Shown here: piece by piece, positions 1 to 8,648 of the stretch | Layout: each line of letters opens with the position of its first letter | Position numbering within the stretch: position 1 is the stretch's first letter | Source: Actinomycetes bacterium | GTDB lineage: Bacteria; Actinomycetota; Actinomycetes; Nanopelagicales; Nanopelagicaceae | Direction: 5' to 3' | Length of the DNA stretch: 40,509 bases | Assembly: GCA_023252155.1 (NCBI GenBank) | Contig: JAHEXJ010000010.1 | Coordinates: forward strand, 1-40,509 | Translations under genes and position numbers: made by a program | Notes under the pieces: model-generated | What the model was told of the DNA's origin: nothing | Databases searched by the model: none | Seen by the model: only the letters and a program-made list of their open reading frames with translations

Positions 1-7
1 GTGACTC

Positions 8-36
8 TTGACACGTAATTACTTCTGTCATAAAAT
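8..36 (+). promoter_or_regulatory. Sigma70-type promoter of the glucan ABC operon
   Basis: The sequence shows TTGACA at 8-13, a 17-base spacer, and TAAAAT at 31-36. This is a near-consensus housekeeping promoter with transcription expected to start near 43. It lies 66 bases upstream of the GTG start of the binding-protein gene, which has GGAG at 91-94. No clear LacI-type palindrome is visible over it, although the window begins only 7 bases upstream. Confidence 0.75.
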
Positions 37-101
37 TAATTTAGCAACACGATCTCGACATCCACTTCCCGGGCTGTCCCAGCAACGATTGGAGTAAAGC
101 A

Positions 102-1370
102 GTGAAAACTTCTACTAAATGGGGTTCGGCGGCAGCCACCGCGCTTTCCCTTGGACTGTTGTTCTCAGGTCTGCCTTGGGGACTAACAGCGGCATCAGCG
201 GCTGACCCGATAACCATCAACTTCTGGCATGCCTACAGCGAAGGCGGCGGTGAAACGAACGCCATAACCAATCTCTTGATTCCCCGTTTTGAAGCCGAGC
301 ACCCTGGCATCATCGTCCAGCAGGCCGCTATTCCATACGACAGCCTGCACCAGAAGTTGCTCGTGGCCGCAGCAGGAGGCGATCTTCCAGATGTTGTGCG
401 AGCCGATCTGGCTTGGGTGCCAGAACTGGCGAATCTTGGGGTCATTGCCCCTCTGAGTACCGAGATGAGCGACTTTAAAAAATATTCAAGCCTCGTTTAC
501 CCCGGTCCGCTTGCGACGAACTACTTCAAGGGCAAGTATTACGGCCTCCCCTTGGACACCAACACGCGTGTCATGTTCTGGAACAAGGCAGTTTTTGCTA
601 AAGCCGGTATAAAGAAAGCACCAGCCACTTTTGCAGACCTACTCACGGACGCTCCAAAACTCAAGAAAATTGGAGTGAAGTTATTTGCCGATGGCTCTTA
701 TGGCGGCTGGACTTATGAGCCGTGGATTTGGTCTGGAGGAGGCGACCTTACCGACCCCAAATTCACCAAAGCGAGTGGATATATCAACAGTAAGAAGACC
801 ATCGCGGTAGTTCAGATGCTGGTCGATATGTACAAGAAAGGCTACATATCTGATTCGATCACTAACAACAAGAGTGCTATTGGTACTGGTGACGGATTGG
901 GTAAGGGCAAGTACGGCACCATCTTCGATGGTCCATGGTTCATTCCGGGCGAGACTGCGCAGTATCCAACATTCAAACTAACAACTAGCCTGATACCAGC
1001 GGGCTCTGGCGGAAGCGTGAGTGTGGTCGGTGGCGAAGACGTCGTAATGATGTCGACTACCACGCAGAAGGAAGCTTCTCTTGAATTCATCCGCTACATG
1101 TTGAGTTCTGATTGGCAATTAACCATGGCCAAGGTCGGACAGATGCCCGTTAGGCAAGATACAAGCGCACTTCTTCCTTCAATTCAACCTTATTACGCCA
1201 TATTTGCCAAGCAACTCCTGACTGCAAAAACCCGAATCCCTTCTCCAAACTTTCAGAAGATCGATCAAATTTTTGACGATCAAATGCAGAAAGCATTGAC
1301 TGGGAAGATGTCGCCCAAAGCTGCGATGGATGCAGCGGCTAAAGCCATCGACCCACTGCTCGCGGGTTAA
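102..1370 (+). CDS. Extracellular sugar-binding protein of a CUT1 ABC transporter
   Basis: This 422-aa protein is a family 1 extracellular solute-binding protein that would capture an oligosaccharide outside the membrane and deliver it to the two permeases encoded next. Residues 1-33 form a signal peptide: a Lys-containing start, a hydrophobic stretch and an ASA cleavage motif. The mature part opens with INFWHAYSEGGGET, typical of the family. No lipobox Cys is present, so the protein is not obviously lipid-anchored as most actinobacterial binding proteins are. The GTG start follows GGAG by 7 bases. Downstream permeases and two alpha-glucan hydrolases suggest that the ligand is an alpha-glucan, probably isomalto-oligosaccharides; the ligand assignment is inference from neighbours. 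Confidence 0.9.
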   Translation: MKTSTKWGSAAATALSLGLLFSGLPWGLTAASAADPITINFWHAYSEGGGETNAITNLLIPRFEAEHPGIIVQQAAIPYDSLHQKLLVAAAGGDLPDVVRADLAWVPELANLGVIAPLSTEMSDFKKYSSLVYPGPLATNYFKGKYYGLPLDTNTRVMFWNKAVFAKAGIKKAPATFADLLTDAPKLKKIGVKLFADGSYGGWTYEPWIWSGGGDLTDPKFTKASGYINSKKTIAVVQMLVDMYKKGYISDSITNNKSAIGTGDGLGKGKYGTIFDGPWFIPGETAQYPTFKLTTSLIPAGSGGSVSVVGGEDVVMMSTTTQKEASLEFIRYMLSSDWQLTMAKVGQMPVRQDTSALLPSIQPYYAIFAKQLLTAKTRIPSPNFQKIDQIFDDQMQKALTGKMSPKAAMDAAAKAIDPLLAG

Positions 1371-1422
1371 GGCAACATAACTAGCAAAGCGATCTATAAA
1401 CCAACAAAGTAATCGGAGGAAG

Positions 1423-2400
1423 ATGATGGGTGAAGTGGGGAATCGGGAGACTAATTTCCGGGCTTCGGGCTCCTCCTCACCCGATCTTCCAACAAGTAGC
1501 GTGATTTCCCGTCGACGAAAGTCGTTGGGAAATCACGCTACTGCTTATTTATTCTTACTCCCCGGAATCTCCGTTTTTCTTCTGACCGTTATTTTTCCTA
1601 TTGTGAAATCGATTCAGATCTCCTTCTACAAATGGATGGTACTTCCAGGAGTCCCTAGCCCATTTCTTGGGTTTGGGAACTACTCGCGCGCACTTCACGA
1701 CCCAGTTTTTTGGCGCGCATTAGTGAACTCTGGCTTCTATATGCTTGTCACCGTACCTTCGCAAATCATTCTCGGTTTGTTGGCGGCTATATTGTTGAAT
1801 AAGAAAATCCGCGGCCGTGCCACATTCCGCGTTCTTATCTATCTCCCGGTGATCACAAGTTGGGTCGTCGTGACTTTGCTTTTCCTCTATCTTTTTTCCG
1901 GCGACGGAGGCTTCTTCAATTGGATTCTCAAGGATGTCCTCCACCTTGTGAATCAAGACGTTCAATGGTTTGGAAGTAGATGGCCCGCAATGATCGCCAT
2001 GGCAGCTCTTGGAATCTGGAAAGGAATTGGATGGTCGATGATCATCTTCCTTGCCGCCCTTCAATCAGTGAACCCCGAACTGGTTGAGGCTGCCGCTATC
2101 GACGGCGCTGGACCGATAAGAAGGTTCTTTGCCGTGACCATCCCAGCCGTGAGAAGAACAACGACATTTATCAGCATGATGCTAGTCATTGGTGGTTTTA
2201 ATGTTTTCATCCAGGTCTATCTCATGACTCAAGGCGGGCCTATGGGGGCAACTGAAGTTTTACTCACGTATATGTACAAGCAGGCGTTCACTTATCTCGA
2301 CTTTGGCTATGGATCAGCCATCGCATTCCTGCTTGCGGCAATCATCCTCGTTCTTTCGGGCGTGCAATGGCGATACTTCCGACCAGATGCCGACTCATGA
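1423..2400 (+). CDS. CUT1 ABC transporter permease, MalF/UgpA type
   Basis: This 325-aa inner-membrane permease has a Ser/Arg-rich cytoplasmic tail (residues 1-37) and about six membrane segments starting at YLFLLPGISVFLL. The EAA loop that docks the ATPase reads EAAAIDGAGPIRRFFAVTIP, as expected for MalF-type subunits. A strong GGAGG lies just before ATGATG; the second ATG (1426) has the better spacing, so either may be used. The 3' end overlaps the next permease by ATGA, which implies translational coupling. No ATPase gene is present here; many actinobacteria use one shared MsiK/MalK-type ATPase for several sugar importers. A long hairpin lies inside the 5' part of the gene and is listed separately. 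Confidence 0.9.
   Translation: MMGEVGNRETNFRASGSSSPDLPTSSVISRRRKSLGNHATAYLFLLPGISVFLLTVIFPIVKSIQISFYKWMVLPGVPSPFLGFGNYSRALHDPVFWRALVNSGFYMLVTVPSQIILGLLAAILLNKKIRGRATFRVLIYLPVITSWVVVTLLFLYLFSGDGGFFNWILKDVLHLVNQDVQWFGSRWPAMIAMAALGIWKGIGWSMIIFLAALQSVNPELVEAAAIDGAGPIRRFFAVTIPAVRRTTTFISMMLVIGGFNVFIQVYLMTQGGPMGATEVLLTYMYKQAFTYLDFGYGSAIAFLLAAIILVLSGVQWRYFRPDADS
1495..1542 (+). repeat. Perfect 16-bp inverted repeat with GAAA-capped inner stem inside a permease gene
   Basis: The left arm AGTAGCGTGATTTCCC (1495-1510) is the exact reverse complement of 1527-1542. Between them CGAC-GAAA-GTCG (1513-1524) forms a second stem closed by a GNRA tetraloop. The whole element would fold into one long hairpin in the mRNA, about 70 bases after the permease start codon and 125 bases after the binding-protein stop. 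It has no U-run, so it is not a standard terminator. A role in protecting upstream binding-protein mRNA, or in lowering permease expression, is inference. Confidence 0.75.
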
Positions 2401-3242
2401 TAGTTGGTAACAAGAAACGTACGAGGCTTATGACCACCTCACGGTTTGTCGCCCTCTGTCTGTTCTCTTTGGTCATGGTCTTACCGTTTCTATACATGGT
2501 TTCGACCAGTTTTAAGAAGTACACTTACCTATTTGAGTCTCCCCCTCAGTTCATTCCGAAAGAACCCACTCTGCAGAACTATGTTCAAGCGTGGACGGTT
2601 GGCCATTTCTCTAGATATTTCTTCAACAGCCTTTTTGTTACGTCAGTCTCCACCGTGTTTACCGTCGTTTTTGCCTCGATGGCTGCATTCGCATTCGCGA
2701 AGTATGTATTTTTTGGCAAGAAAGTTCTATTCATACTCCTTCTTATGGGCTTGGTTGTCCCCGGAATCGTTCTAATCATTCCGCAATTCATTATTGCTAA
2801 GCACCTACATTTGATCGATTCGTTTGCTGGCTTAATTCTTTTCTATATCGGAATGAACTTCTCACTCGACACATTTCTTCTGCGCGGCTTTATGGAGGAT
2901 ATCCCGCCGGAACTTGACGACGCTATGAAAGTCGATGGTGCCAACGCATGGACTCGCTTTACACGGCTATACGTACCTCTCTCGCGTCCTGCCTTGGCTA
3001 CGGTGACACTCTTTTCATTCTTGGCCTCTTGGGACGAATTTGCTTGGGCGATCACGCTTATCAACTCACAAAACAAGAGAACTCTTCCTATAGCCATTGC
3101 ACTGTTTCATGGCCAACATGCGACAAGCTGGGGTTTGGTCTTCGCGGCATCCCTGATAGCACTGGTTCCGATCATCATCGTCTTCTTAATCACACAAAAA
3201 CATTTTATCGAAGGATTGAGTACAGGAGCTGTTAAAGGATGA
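2397..3242 (+). CDS. CUT1 ABC transporter permease, MalG type
   Basis: This is the second permease subunit (281 aa from the chosen start). It has about six membrane segments. Its EAA-loop equivalent, DDAMKVDGANAWTRFTRLYVP, carries the conserved Gly of the ATPase-docking helix. The chosen start is the ATG at 2397, which overlaps the stop of the first permease as ATGA; an in-frame ATG at 2367 would extend the protein by 10 residues into the previous gene and is less likely. The end overlaps the GH15 gene by ATGA. With the binding protein and first permease it forms the import channel; the ATPase must come from elsewhere. Confidence 0.9.
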   Translation: MIVGNKKRTRLMTTSRFVALCLFSLVMVLPFLYMVSTSFKKYTYLFESPPQFIPKEPTLQNYVQAWTVGHFSRYFFNSLFVTSVSTVFTVVFASMAAFAFAKYVFFGKKVLFILLLMGLVVPGIVLIIPQFIIAKHLHLIDSFAGLILFYIGMNFSLDTFLLRGFMEDIPPELDDAMKVDGANAWTRFTRLYVPLSRPALATVTLFSFLASWDEFAWAITLINSQNKRTLPIAIALFHGQHATSWGLVFAASLIALVPIIIVFLITQKHFIEGLSTGAVKG

Positions 3243-4336
3243 AATATTCATATCTGACACAAGACCCACTAGCGCAGGCGAGTATCGAGTTAATTCTTAA
3301 ATGGCAAGATAAGAGTGGCGCGTACGTAGCCAGCCCGACCTTCTCTCAATACGGATACGCGTGGTTGCGTGATGGCGCGTTCTGCGCACTGGCAATGCAT
3401 AATTCTGGCCACCCTGAAAGTGCCTCGAAATTTAACTCTTGGGTAGGCTCGACGGTTCTAAAGTACGAAGATCTCTTCATTCAAGCCAGGTTAAGACTTG
3501 AGGATGGCAGAGCAGTTCTTCCCGAGTGCGCTCCCCCGACTCGTTTTCACATGGACGGATCGGTAGAAATTGATCACCATGAAGTCTGGCCAAATTACCA
3601 ACTAGATGGGTATGGCACTTGGCTTTCGATCTTGTTCCAAACTGAAGAGGAGTACTCACCGTCGCTCATCACTGCAGTCCGCGTCGTGGCAGACTTTCTG
3701 GCCCTGGCCTGGCGAAATCCAAGTTATGACTGTTGGGAAGAGGGCGGCGACAAACTTCACGGCTCGACTCTATTAGCAGTTGCTGGGGGTCTAAAAGCAG
3801 CAGCAGAAATTATCGATAACGACCTCTACGAGAAAGAGTTTAGGAAGATCCTTGAGGTAATCGAGCGTGATTTCGTCGTCGACGGTCATTTTGGCAAGCA
3901 CGCCGATGATCTTAGAGTTGATGCAAGTTTAGCCTGGGCTTCACTCCCACACGCCGTCTACGATCCATTGCATCCACTCGTTCGAGGCACACTTGAAGTC
4001 ATCAAGAACGATTTACGTACACCCACTGGTGGCGTCAAGCGCTACATAGGAGACACGTACTACGGAGGCGGCGACTGGGTTCTACTGGAAGGTCTCCTGG
4101 CATGGAACGAAGCCAAGATCGGCAATCGCGATTTTTGGGACAAATCTCGCCAGTGGATTTCATCTATCGCTGACTCCGACTTCTTATTGCCCGAGCAAAT
4201 TCTCGATCACGTTCAGTGTCCGACAATGGTTTTACCATGGGAAAAAAGATGGGGAAGTTCAGCACACCCGCTTCTCTGGTCACACGCAATGTACCTACTG
4301 ATGCTTCATGAAGGAGCCAAACAAGAATGGATCTAA
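3239..4336 (+). CDS. GH15-family glucoamylase-like glycoside hydrolase, cytoplasmic
   Basis: This 365-aa protein of the (alpha/alpha)6 GH15 type would release glucose from the non-reducing ends of alpha-glucans. Visible motifs are YGYAWLRDGAF near residue 37, WPNYQLDGYGTWLS near 120, and YDCWEEGG with E167/E168, where the catalytic acid is expected. LPEQI with E319 is the expected catalytic base. There is no signal peptide, so it acts on imported sugar. It lacks the N-terminal beta-domain of larger GH15 enzymes. Members act on starch, trehalose or dextran-type glucans; the neighbouring GH66 gene favours isomalto-oligosaccharides. Its start overlaps the permease stop (ATGA) and its end overlaps the GH66 gene by 10 bases. 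Confidence 0.82.
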   Translation: MKYSYLTQDPLAQASIELILKWQDKSGAYVASPTFSQYGYAWLRDGAFCALAMHNSGHPESASKFNSWVGSTVLKYEDLFIQARLRLEDGRAVLPECAPPTRFHMDGSVEIDHHEVWPNYQLDGYGTWLSILFQTEEEYSPSLITAVRVVADFLALAWRNPSYDCWEEGGDKLHGSTLLAVAGGLKAAAEIIDNDLYEKEFRKILEVIERDFVVDGHFGKHADDLRVDASLAWASLPHAVYDPLHPLVRGTLEVIKNDLRTPTGGVKRYIGDTYYGGGDWVLLEGLLAWNEAKIGNRDFWDKSRQWISSIADSDFLLPEQILDHVQCPTMVLPWEKRWGSSAHPLLWSHAMYLLMLHEGAKQEWI

Positions 4337-5901
4337 CTTTCGACAAAGTCTCGTACATGCCCAGCGAGGACATAACGGGTACGGCACCAGGATCTGGGTC
4401 GATAACAATTTCTCGTCTAGGCGTTCCCCTTTCCACTCTTTCTTGCGATGAGAATTTCAATCTCGGAACATTTTCCGAAGGTGGTTATTCACTTACATGG
4501 AATGACGGAACACGTTCACTATCCTCAGCCTTTGAAGTTCTCGTAGATCCTTGGGAGCGACTACGCTACGGATTTGTCGCGGAATTCAGCGATTCAGTCG
4601 TGACAGAAAATTATCAAAATTGGGCTAACAAACTCCACCTCACCGCCATTCAATTTTATGACTGGGCTTGGAAACATGAAATCTTGACAACCGAGAAGAC
4701 GCACTATGACGACCCCTCGGGAAACGAAATTTCTACCTCGAAAATCAAGGAACTCATCACCGCCTACAAGACCATTGGGGCGACTCCTTGTGGCTATGTT
4801 GCTGTTTATGCCGTGGACTTGGACGGATGGACTCGCTGGAAAGACATGGGACTCTACGATTCACGAGGCACTGCCTACCAACTGGGCGACGACTTCCTTC
4901 GGATAGTCGATCCAGCCGATCCGAGATGGCTGGAACACCTTATCTCGCAATTGCGTAAAGCGAATGAGTTTGGATTTCCTGCTTTCCATCTCGATCAGTA
5001 TGGATATCCAAGAATTGCTCTGAGAGCCGATGGACGTGCCGTCGACCTTACTGAACAGTTTCCGAAGATGCTCAGCCAGATCGTCGAATCGATCCCTGAA
5101 TGCAAACACATCTTCAACAATGTCAACGACTTCCCTACCTGGACTACCACGAAGACTGATCAAGACGCTACCTACATCGAGGTATGGGACCCGCACTCCT
5201 CATACAGCAATCTAGCCAACCTCGTCACAAAAACTCGCGAACTTAATCCCAGGAAACCGATACTTCTGTCAGCCTATTTGAAGCCTTTCGGGGAAATAAA
5301 AAACGATGAAGACCTTGCGAAGGCAATGGCTTCGTTCGAACTAGCATGCTCTAGCATCATCTCCGGGGGTGCTTCGCATCTTGTCTTGGGTGGAGATGGA
5401 CGTGTTTTGTACCATCCTTACTACGTAACAAATTATCTTGCTCAAAATTCTAGTTTGGACAAGTTCCAAGATTATTACGATTTCATCGTTTCGGCCGGAG
5501 ATCTACTCTACGACCCGTCCCGTGCGGATGTATCACGCATTGATGCATTCGGTGTGAACACTGAAATCCAATTTACTTCACAAGCGCCATGTAGTCCGGA
5601 GGCATCTCCTGGAAATCTCTGGATTCGACTTTATAGAGGTCTAACGGGACTTACAATCCATGTAATTAACTTGTTAGATCAGAGAAATTCCATTTGGAAC
5701 GAGTTCAAAGAACCGATAGTGAGTGAAGCAACATTAACAATCTCGATTGATGCCGCAGGTTTTTCAAATCAGGCCTCGATCGGTCGCAGTTGCGACGGTG
5801 CCACCTTCGAATTAGGACCGATGGAGGAATCTGACAACAGGTTGCAGTTGACTATCAATATTCGCGGTGCCTGGACAATCGTAAATGTCCCTCTTGGTTA
5901 G
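4327..5901 (+). CDS. GH66-family dextranase/cycloisomaltooligosaccharide glucanotransferase-like protein
   Basis: This 524-aa protein has an N-terminal beta-sandwich-like region (about 1-80), a central (beta/alpha)8 region and a C-terminal beta domain, the layout of GH66. FHLDQYG places the nucleophile at D223 and YIEVW the acid/base at E285, matching the order and approximate spacing in that family. GH66 enzymes cleave internal alpha-1,6 links of dextran or make and open cyclic isomalto-oligosaccharides. There is no signal peptide or extra carbohydrate-binding insert, unlike secreted dextranases, so a cytoplasmic job on imported oligosaccharides is inferred. It is the last gene of the operon; TTCTCT/AGAGAA just after the stop could form a weak hairpin. 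Confidence 0.78.
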   Translation: MDLTFDKVSYMPSEDITGTAPGSGSITISRLGVPLSTLSCDENFNLGTFSEGGYSLTWNDGTRSLSSAFEVLVDPWERLRYGFVAEFSDSVVTENYQNWANKLHLTAIQFYDWAWKHEILTTEKTHYDDPSGNEISTSKIKELITAYKTIGATPCGYVAVYAVDLDGWTRWKDMGLYDSRGTAYQLGDDFLRIVDPADPRWLEHLISQLRKANEFGFPAFHLDQYGYPRIALRADGRAVDLTEQFPKMLSQIVESIPECKHIFNNVNDFPTWTTTKTDQDATYIEVWDPHSSYSNLANLVTKTRELNPRKPILLSAYLKPFGEIKNDEDLAKAMASFELACSSIISGGASHLVLGGDGRVLYHPYYVTNYLAQNSSLDKFQDYYDFIVSAGDLLYDPSRADVSRIDAFGVNTEIQFTSQAPCSPEASPGNLWIRLYRGLTGLTIHVINLLDQRNSIWNEFKEPIVSEATLTISIDAAGFSNQASIGRSCDGATFELGPMEESDNRLQLTINIRGAWTIVNVPLG

Positions 5902-6279
5902 TTCTCTTTATCAGAGAAATATTATGGACTTGTCAGATTGGCTGGGATTGAATACCGAGCATATAGGTCCAGCGACGGATAACTTATGACATTAATTTAG
6001 TACAACTCAATGGGATTGAACTGCAAACTCCTCATCTGAGTTCAGTTCCGATTTTGTCAAACTATGAGCAGAGTCAATCAACTAGAACAGAACTGCTGCG
6101 GCCCTGGGAAGTAAATGTCTTCAAGAACAGGGGCCGGGTTCGGCCAATGACCCAATAGACACGGGAAAATATTGCTAATCCACGGTTGGAAGTTCTATTT
6201 CCTTTAGAAGTTCGTGTGAATAGAGCCCCCATAAGTACCTTAGGTGCGTCGCTCTCCATGGCTGCGCTACCGTTTCCTA
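5902..6279. other. Gene-free spacer of about 380 bases
   Basis: No convincing gene is visible. The sequence holds a weak hairpin right after the GH66 stop (TTCTCT 5902-5907 with AGAGAA 5913-5918) and an imperfect stem CGGCCCTG 6099-6106 with CAGGGGCCG 6128-6136. The latter overlaps a smaller GGCCG/CGGCC hairpin at 6132-6145. None is followed by a T-run. The promoter of the acyltransferase gene should lie here but no good consensus was found. No tRNA cloverleaf or known riboswitch was recognised. Confidence 0.5.
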
Positions 6280-8469
6280 ATGAAAACAGGCGAAATCTCG
6301 AAGACTTCTAAGCCTAGTTTTCGACCAGATATCGAGGGCCTTCGCGCGATCGCAGTCGTTCTGGTTCTGCTTTTCCACGCCTCAATTCCTGGCTTTAATG
6401 GGGGCTTTGTCGGTGTAGATGTCTTTTTCGTAATATCCGGTTTTCTAATAACGGGAATGCTGCTTCGAGAATATGAGACAACTGGCAAGATCTCATTAAG
6501 CAACTTCTACGCGCGTCGAGTTCGTAGGCTTCTGCCGGCATCGGCACTCGTGCTCGTCGTAACACTGATTGCCTCCGCAATATTTTTACCTCCTCTCTCG
6601 GTACCTTCCGTATCCAGAGATGTCGCGGCAGCAACTTTGTACGTTTCAAACATGGTCTTTGCCTATCGCGCAACGGACTACTTCGCAGCCGGGTCGGCGC
6701 CCTCGCCCATCTTGCATTTTTGGTCCCTCGGTGTTGAGGAACAGTTCTACCTTCTATGGCCCGCCATTTTTCTGCTAGCCGTATACGGGGCAAGACGTTT
6801 CAGGGTTCGCATTGGCTTTGCAATGGCGATTATTGGGTTTTCATCTTTCACATTTGCAACATATCTGGTCACACGGCACGGACCATGGGCGTTCTTCTCG
6901 CTACCGACAAGAGCTTGGGAATTGGCGCTTGGCGGATTGCTGGCGGCCCTCGGCGGTCGACTTTCACGAGTTCCACAGTTCTTCTCTGTCTTACTGGGCT
7001 GGGTCGGACTCGGTTCAGTTATATGGTCAGGCGTCTTCACCAAAGCGACCTCTCCATTTCCGTCGTGGCCGGCGCTTACCCCAACAATTGGAGCGGCGCT
7101 CATAATTATTGGCGGAAGTCGCGCGAGCACATTCACACCAACGCGATTGCTGAGTGGAGGTCTTTTCCAATTCTTTGGGAAAATTAGCTACTCGCTTTAC
7201 CTCTGGCATTGGCCGTTACTCGTTATTCCGATCGCCATCAATAATGGACCGCTCAATATTTACGAACATTCAGGTCTTGCTATAGCCGCAATTCCATTCG
7301 CCTACGCAACCCATAGGTGGGTTGAGGATCCGCTGAGGCGAGGCAAATTCGTAGGCACGCTGCCACGCAAAAACCTGCTGACGGCCACGGCTATGGCGAT
7401 GGTGATCGCCGCAGCCTCATTTGGAACTGCTTACGGATTCACCGCAACCGAGCGTCACAAAGTAAAAGCCAGTACCCCAGAGGAGAAATTGGCACAGGTG
7501 GAAGCCCTTCTTACTCCTCTTGCCGAAACGAGAAAATCCTCAAGCCTTCGACCAAACACCATCGATCGTCCAGTCCCGGCCAATCTAGAACCACAATTGA
7601 TCAACGCAAAGAATGATCGTGCAATTTCTTACGCAGACCGTTGCCACACGCAACAAGACCTGCCGCCGTCCACCGCACCTTGTATTTACGGAGATACTTC
7701 TTCAAACACGACCGTTGTCCTATTCGGAGACAGTCACGCACTTTCATGGTTCCCTGCCATGAACACCGTTGCCAAGCGAAATCACTGGAAACTCCTCTCG
7801 CTCACTATGTCCGCCTGCTCTCCTGCGGATATACCAGCGTGGGATCCTTCAAATAACGCGGTGATGAAGAACTGTGCGATTTGGCGGACCCAGTCATTGC
7901 AAAAGATTGCGCAGGCTCATCCTCTTGTCATTGTTGTCGCCGGAACTCGAGGATTTGCCACTCTAAACTCCAAAGGCAAACTCGCAAAGGGAGATCCCCG
8001 GACTGCGATTTGGCGCGCGGGAATGAAGCGAACTGTCGACCAGTTAAAAACCGCCTCGCAGAAAATCGTGTATCTGGCCGATACTCCCCAATCTCTGGTT
8101 GATCCTCCTGTCTGTCTATCTGCGCATCCAAAAAGTTCGATCGCCTGCGCTACCCCGGTCGATAAGGCAATTCAACCCACGTGGATCGAGCAAGAACTTG
8201 CCATGACCAATGAGGAGAAGATCCTCTTTGTCGATCCAGAACTCTGGGTCTGCCCAACGAGTCCTTGCCCAGTGATACTGGGCAACATCTTGATCTATCT
8301 CGATGGCGGTCATCTGACAGCAACATTCTCTGCAGCCCTTGCTGGCCGTCTGCAAAAAGCCATAGCAACTGCAACTGGCATTCCCCTTCCAACACCAACT
8401 CCTAGCTCGACAACACCAACTCCTAGCTCGACAACACCATCCTCAGCGAAAGCAACTTCCACGCCTTAG
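6280..8469 (+). CDS. OafA-type acyltransferase 3 with C-terminal SGNH domain
   Basis: This large membrane protein (729 aa from the chosen ATG) moves acyl groups across the membrane onto surface polysaccharide or cell-wall sugars. The N-terminal acyltransferase-3 domain (about 20-390) begins RPDIEGLRAIAVVLVLLFHA and contains GGFVGVDVFFVISGFLITG. The C-terminal SGNH domain has LFGDSHALSW (block I) and DGGHLTATFS, giving the Asp-x-x-His pair of block V. The end is a Pro/Thr/Ser tail. The start is uncertain: an in-frame GTG lies at 6244, and neither start has a clear ribosome site. The acceptor glycan cannot be told from the sequence. It stands alone between two operons. Confidence 0.88.
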   Translation: MKTGEISKTSKPSFRPDIEGLRAIAVVLVLLFHASIPGFNGGFVGVDVFFVISGFLITGMLLREYETTGKISLSNFYARRVRRLLPASALVLVVTLIASAIFLPPLSVPSVSRDVAAATLYVSNMVFAYRATDYFAAGSAPSPILHFWSLGVEEQFYLLWPAIFLLAVYGARRFRVRIGFAMAIIGFSSFTFATYLVTRHGPWAFFSLPTRAWELALGGLLAALGGRLSRVPQFFSVLLGWVGLGSVIWSGVFTKATSPFPSWPALTPTIGAALIIIGGSRASTFTPTRLLSGGLFQFFGKISYSLYLWHWPLLVIPIAINNGPLNIYEHSGLAIAAIPFAYATHRWVEDPLRRGKFVGTLPRKNLLTATAMAMVIAAASFGTAYGFTATERHKVKASTPEEKLAQVEALLTPLAETRKSSSLRPNTIDRPVPANLEPQLINAKNDRAISYADRCHTQQDLPPSTAPCIYGDTSSNTTVVLFGDSHALSWFPAMNTVAKRNHWKLLSLTMSACSPADIPAWDPSNNAVMKNCAIWRTQSLQKIAQAHPLVIVVAGTRGFATLNSKGKLAKGDPRTAIWRAGMKRTVDQLKTASQKIVYLADTPQSLVDPPVCLSAHPKSSIACATPVDKAIQPTWIEQELAMTNEEKILFVDPELWVCPTSPCPVILGNILIYLDGGHLTATFSAALAGRLQKAIATATGIPLPTPTPSSTTPTPSSTTPSSAKATSTP
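8390..8439 (+). repeat. 21-bp tandem repeat encoding a PTPSSTT tail
   Basis: Two full copies and a partial third copy of a 21-base unit, aacaccaactcctagctcgac, encode repeated TPTPSST at the C-terminus of the acyltransferase. Exact copies suggest recent duplication or slippage. The tail follows the SGNH domain and is probably an extracytoplasmic linker or wall-spanning tail. Confidence 0.8.
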
Positions 8470-8486
8470 GAATCGTTCGATTTTCC

Positions 8487-8504
8487 CATACTCCTGGGGG
8501 TATG
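8487..8504. promoter_or_regulatory. CsoR/CstR/FrmR-like palindromic operator candidate
   Basis: The sequence CATACTCCTGGGGGTATG is an imperfect palindrome with 7 of 9 half-site positions matching. Its ATAC-CC...GGGGTAT shape resembles operators of the CsoR/RcnR family, which sense copper, nickel, aldehydes or persulfide. It lies 144 bases upstream of the cytochrome b gene group. No CsoR-family gene is present in the window. It could instead be a small hairpin (GGGG 8497-8500 with CCCC 8506-8509). Confidence 0.4.
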
Positions 8505-8610
8505 ACCCCTCAAAAAGCAAGTGAAGTGGTAGCCCTCTTTGGCCTATCTCACATAGAAATTCACATGTCACCGCTTTCCCTTTGAACTCTTTTGCAGGAG
8601 AGTAAGTCCA

Positions 8611-8623
8611 TTGCGGTCCGCAA
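8611..8623. promoter_or_regulatory. Perfect short palindrome in the leader of the cytochrome b operon
   Basis: TTGCGGTCCGCAA is a perfect 6+1+6 inverted repeat located 25 bases before the start codon of the 54-aa membrane peptide. It could be a protein-binding site or a small stem in the mRNA leader. No match to a known operator was recognised. Confidence 0.35.
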
Positions 8624-8648
8624 CCATGGATCCAAAAAGGAGAGAAAT

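Noticed and set aside
6099-6145. GC-rich stems in the spacer before the acyltransferase as a terminator or small RNA
   Set aside because: The stems are imperfect, compete with each other and lack a T-run or a recognisable promoter.
8497-8509. GGGG-TATGA-CCCC hairpin as the terminator of the acyltransferase gene
   Set aside because: The stem is only four pairs and no T-run follows; the wider palindrome fits an operator better.
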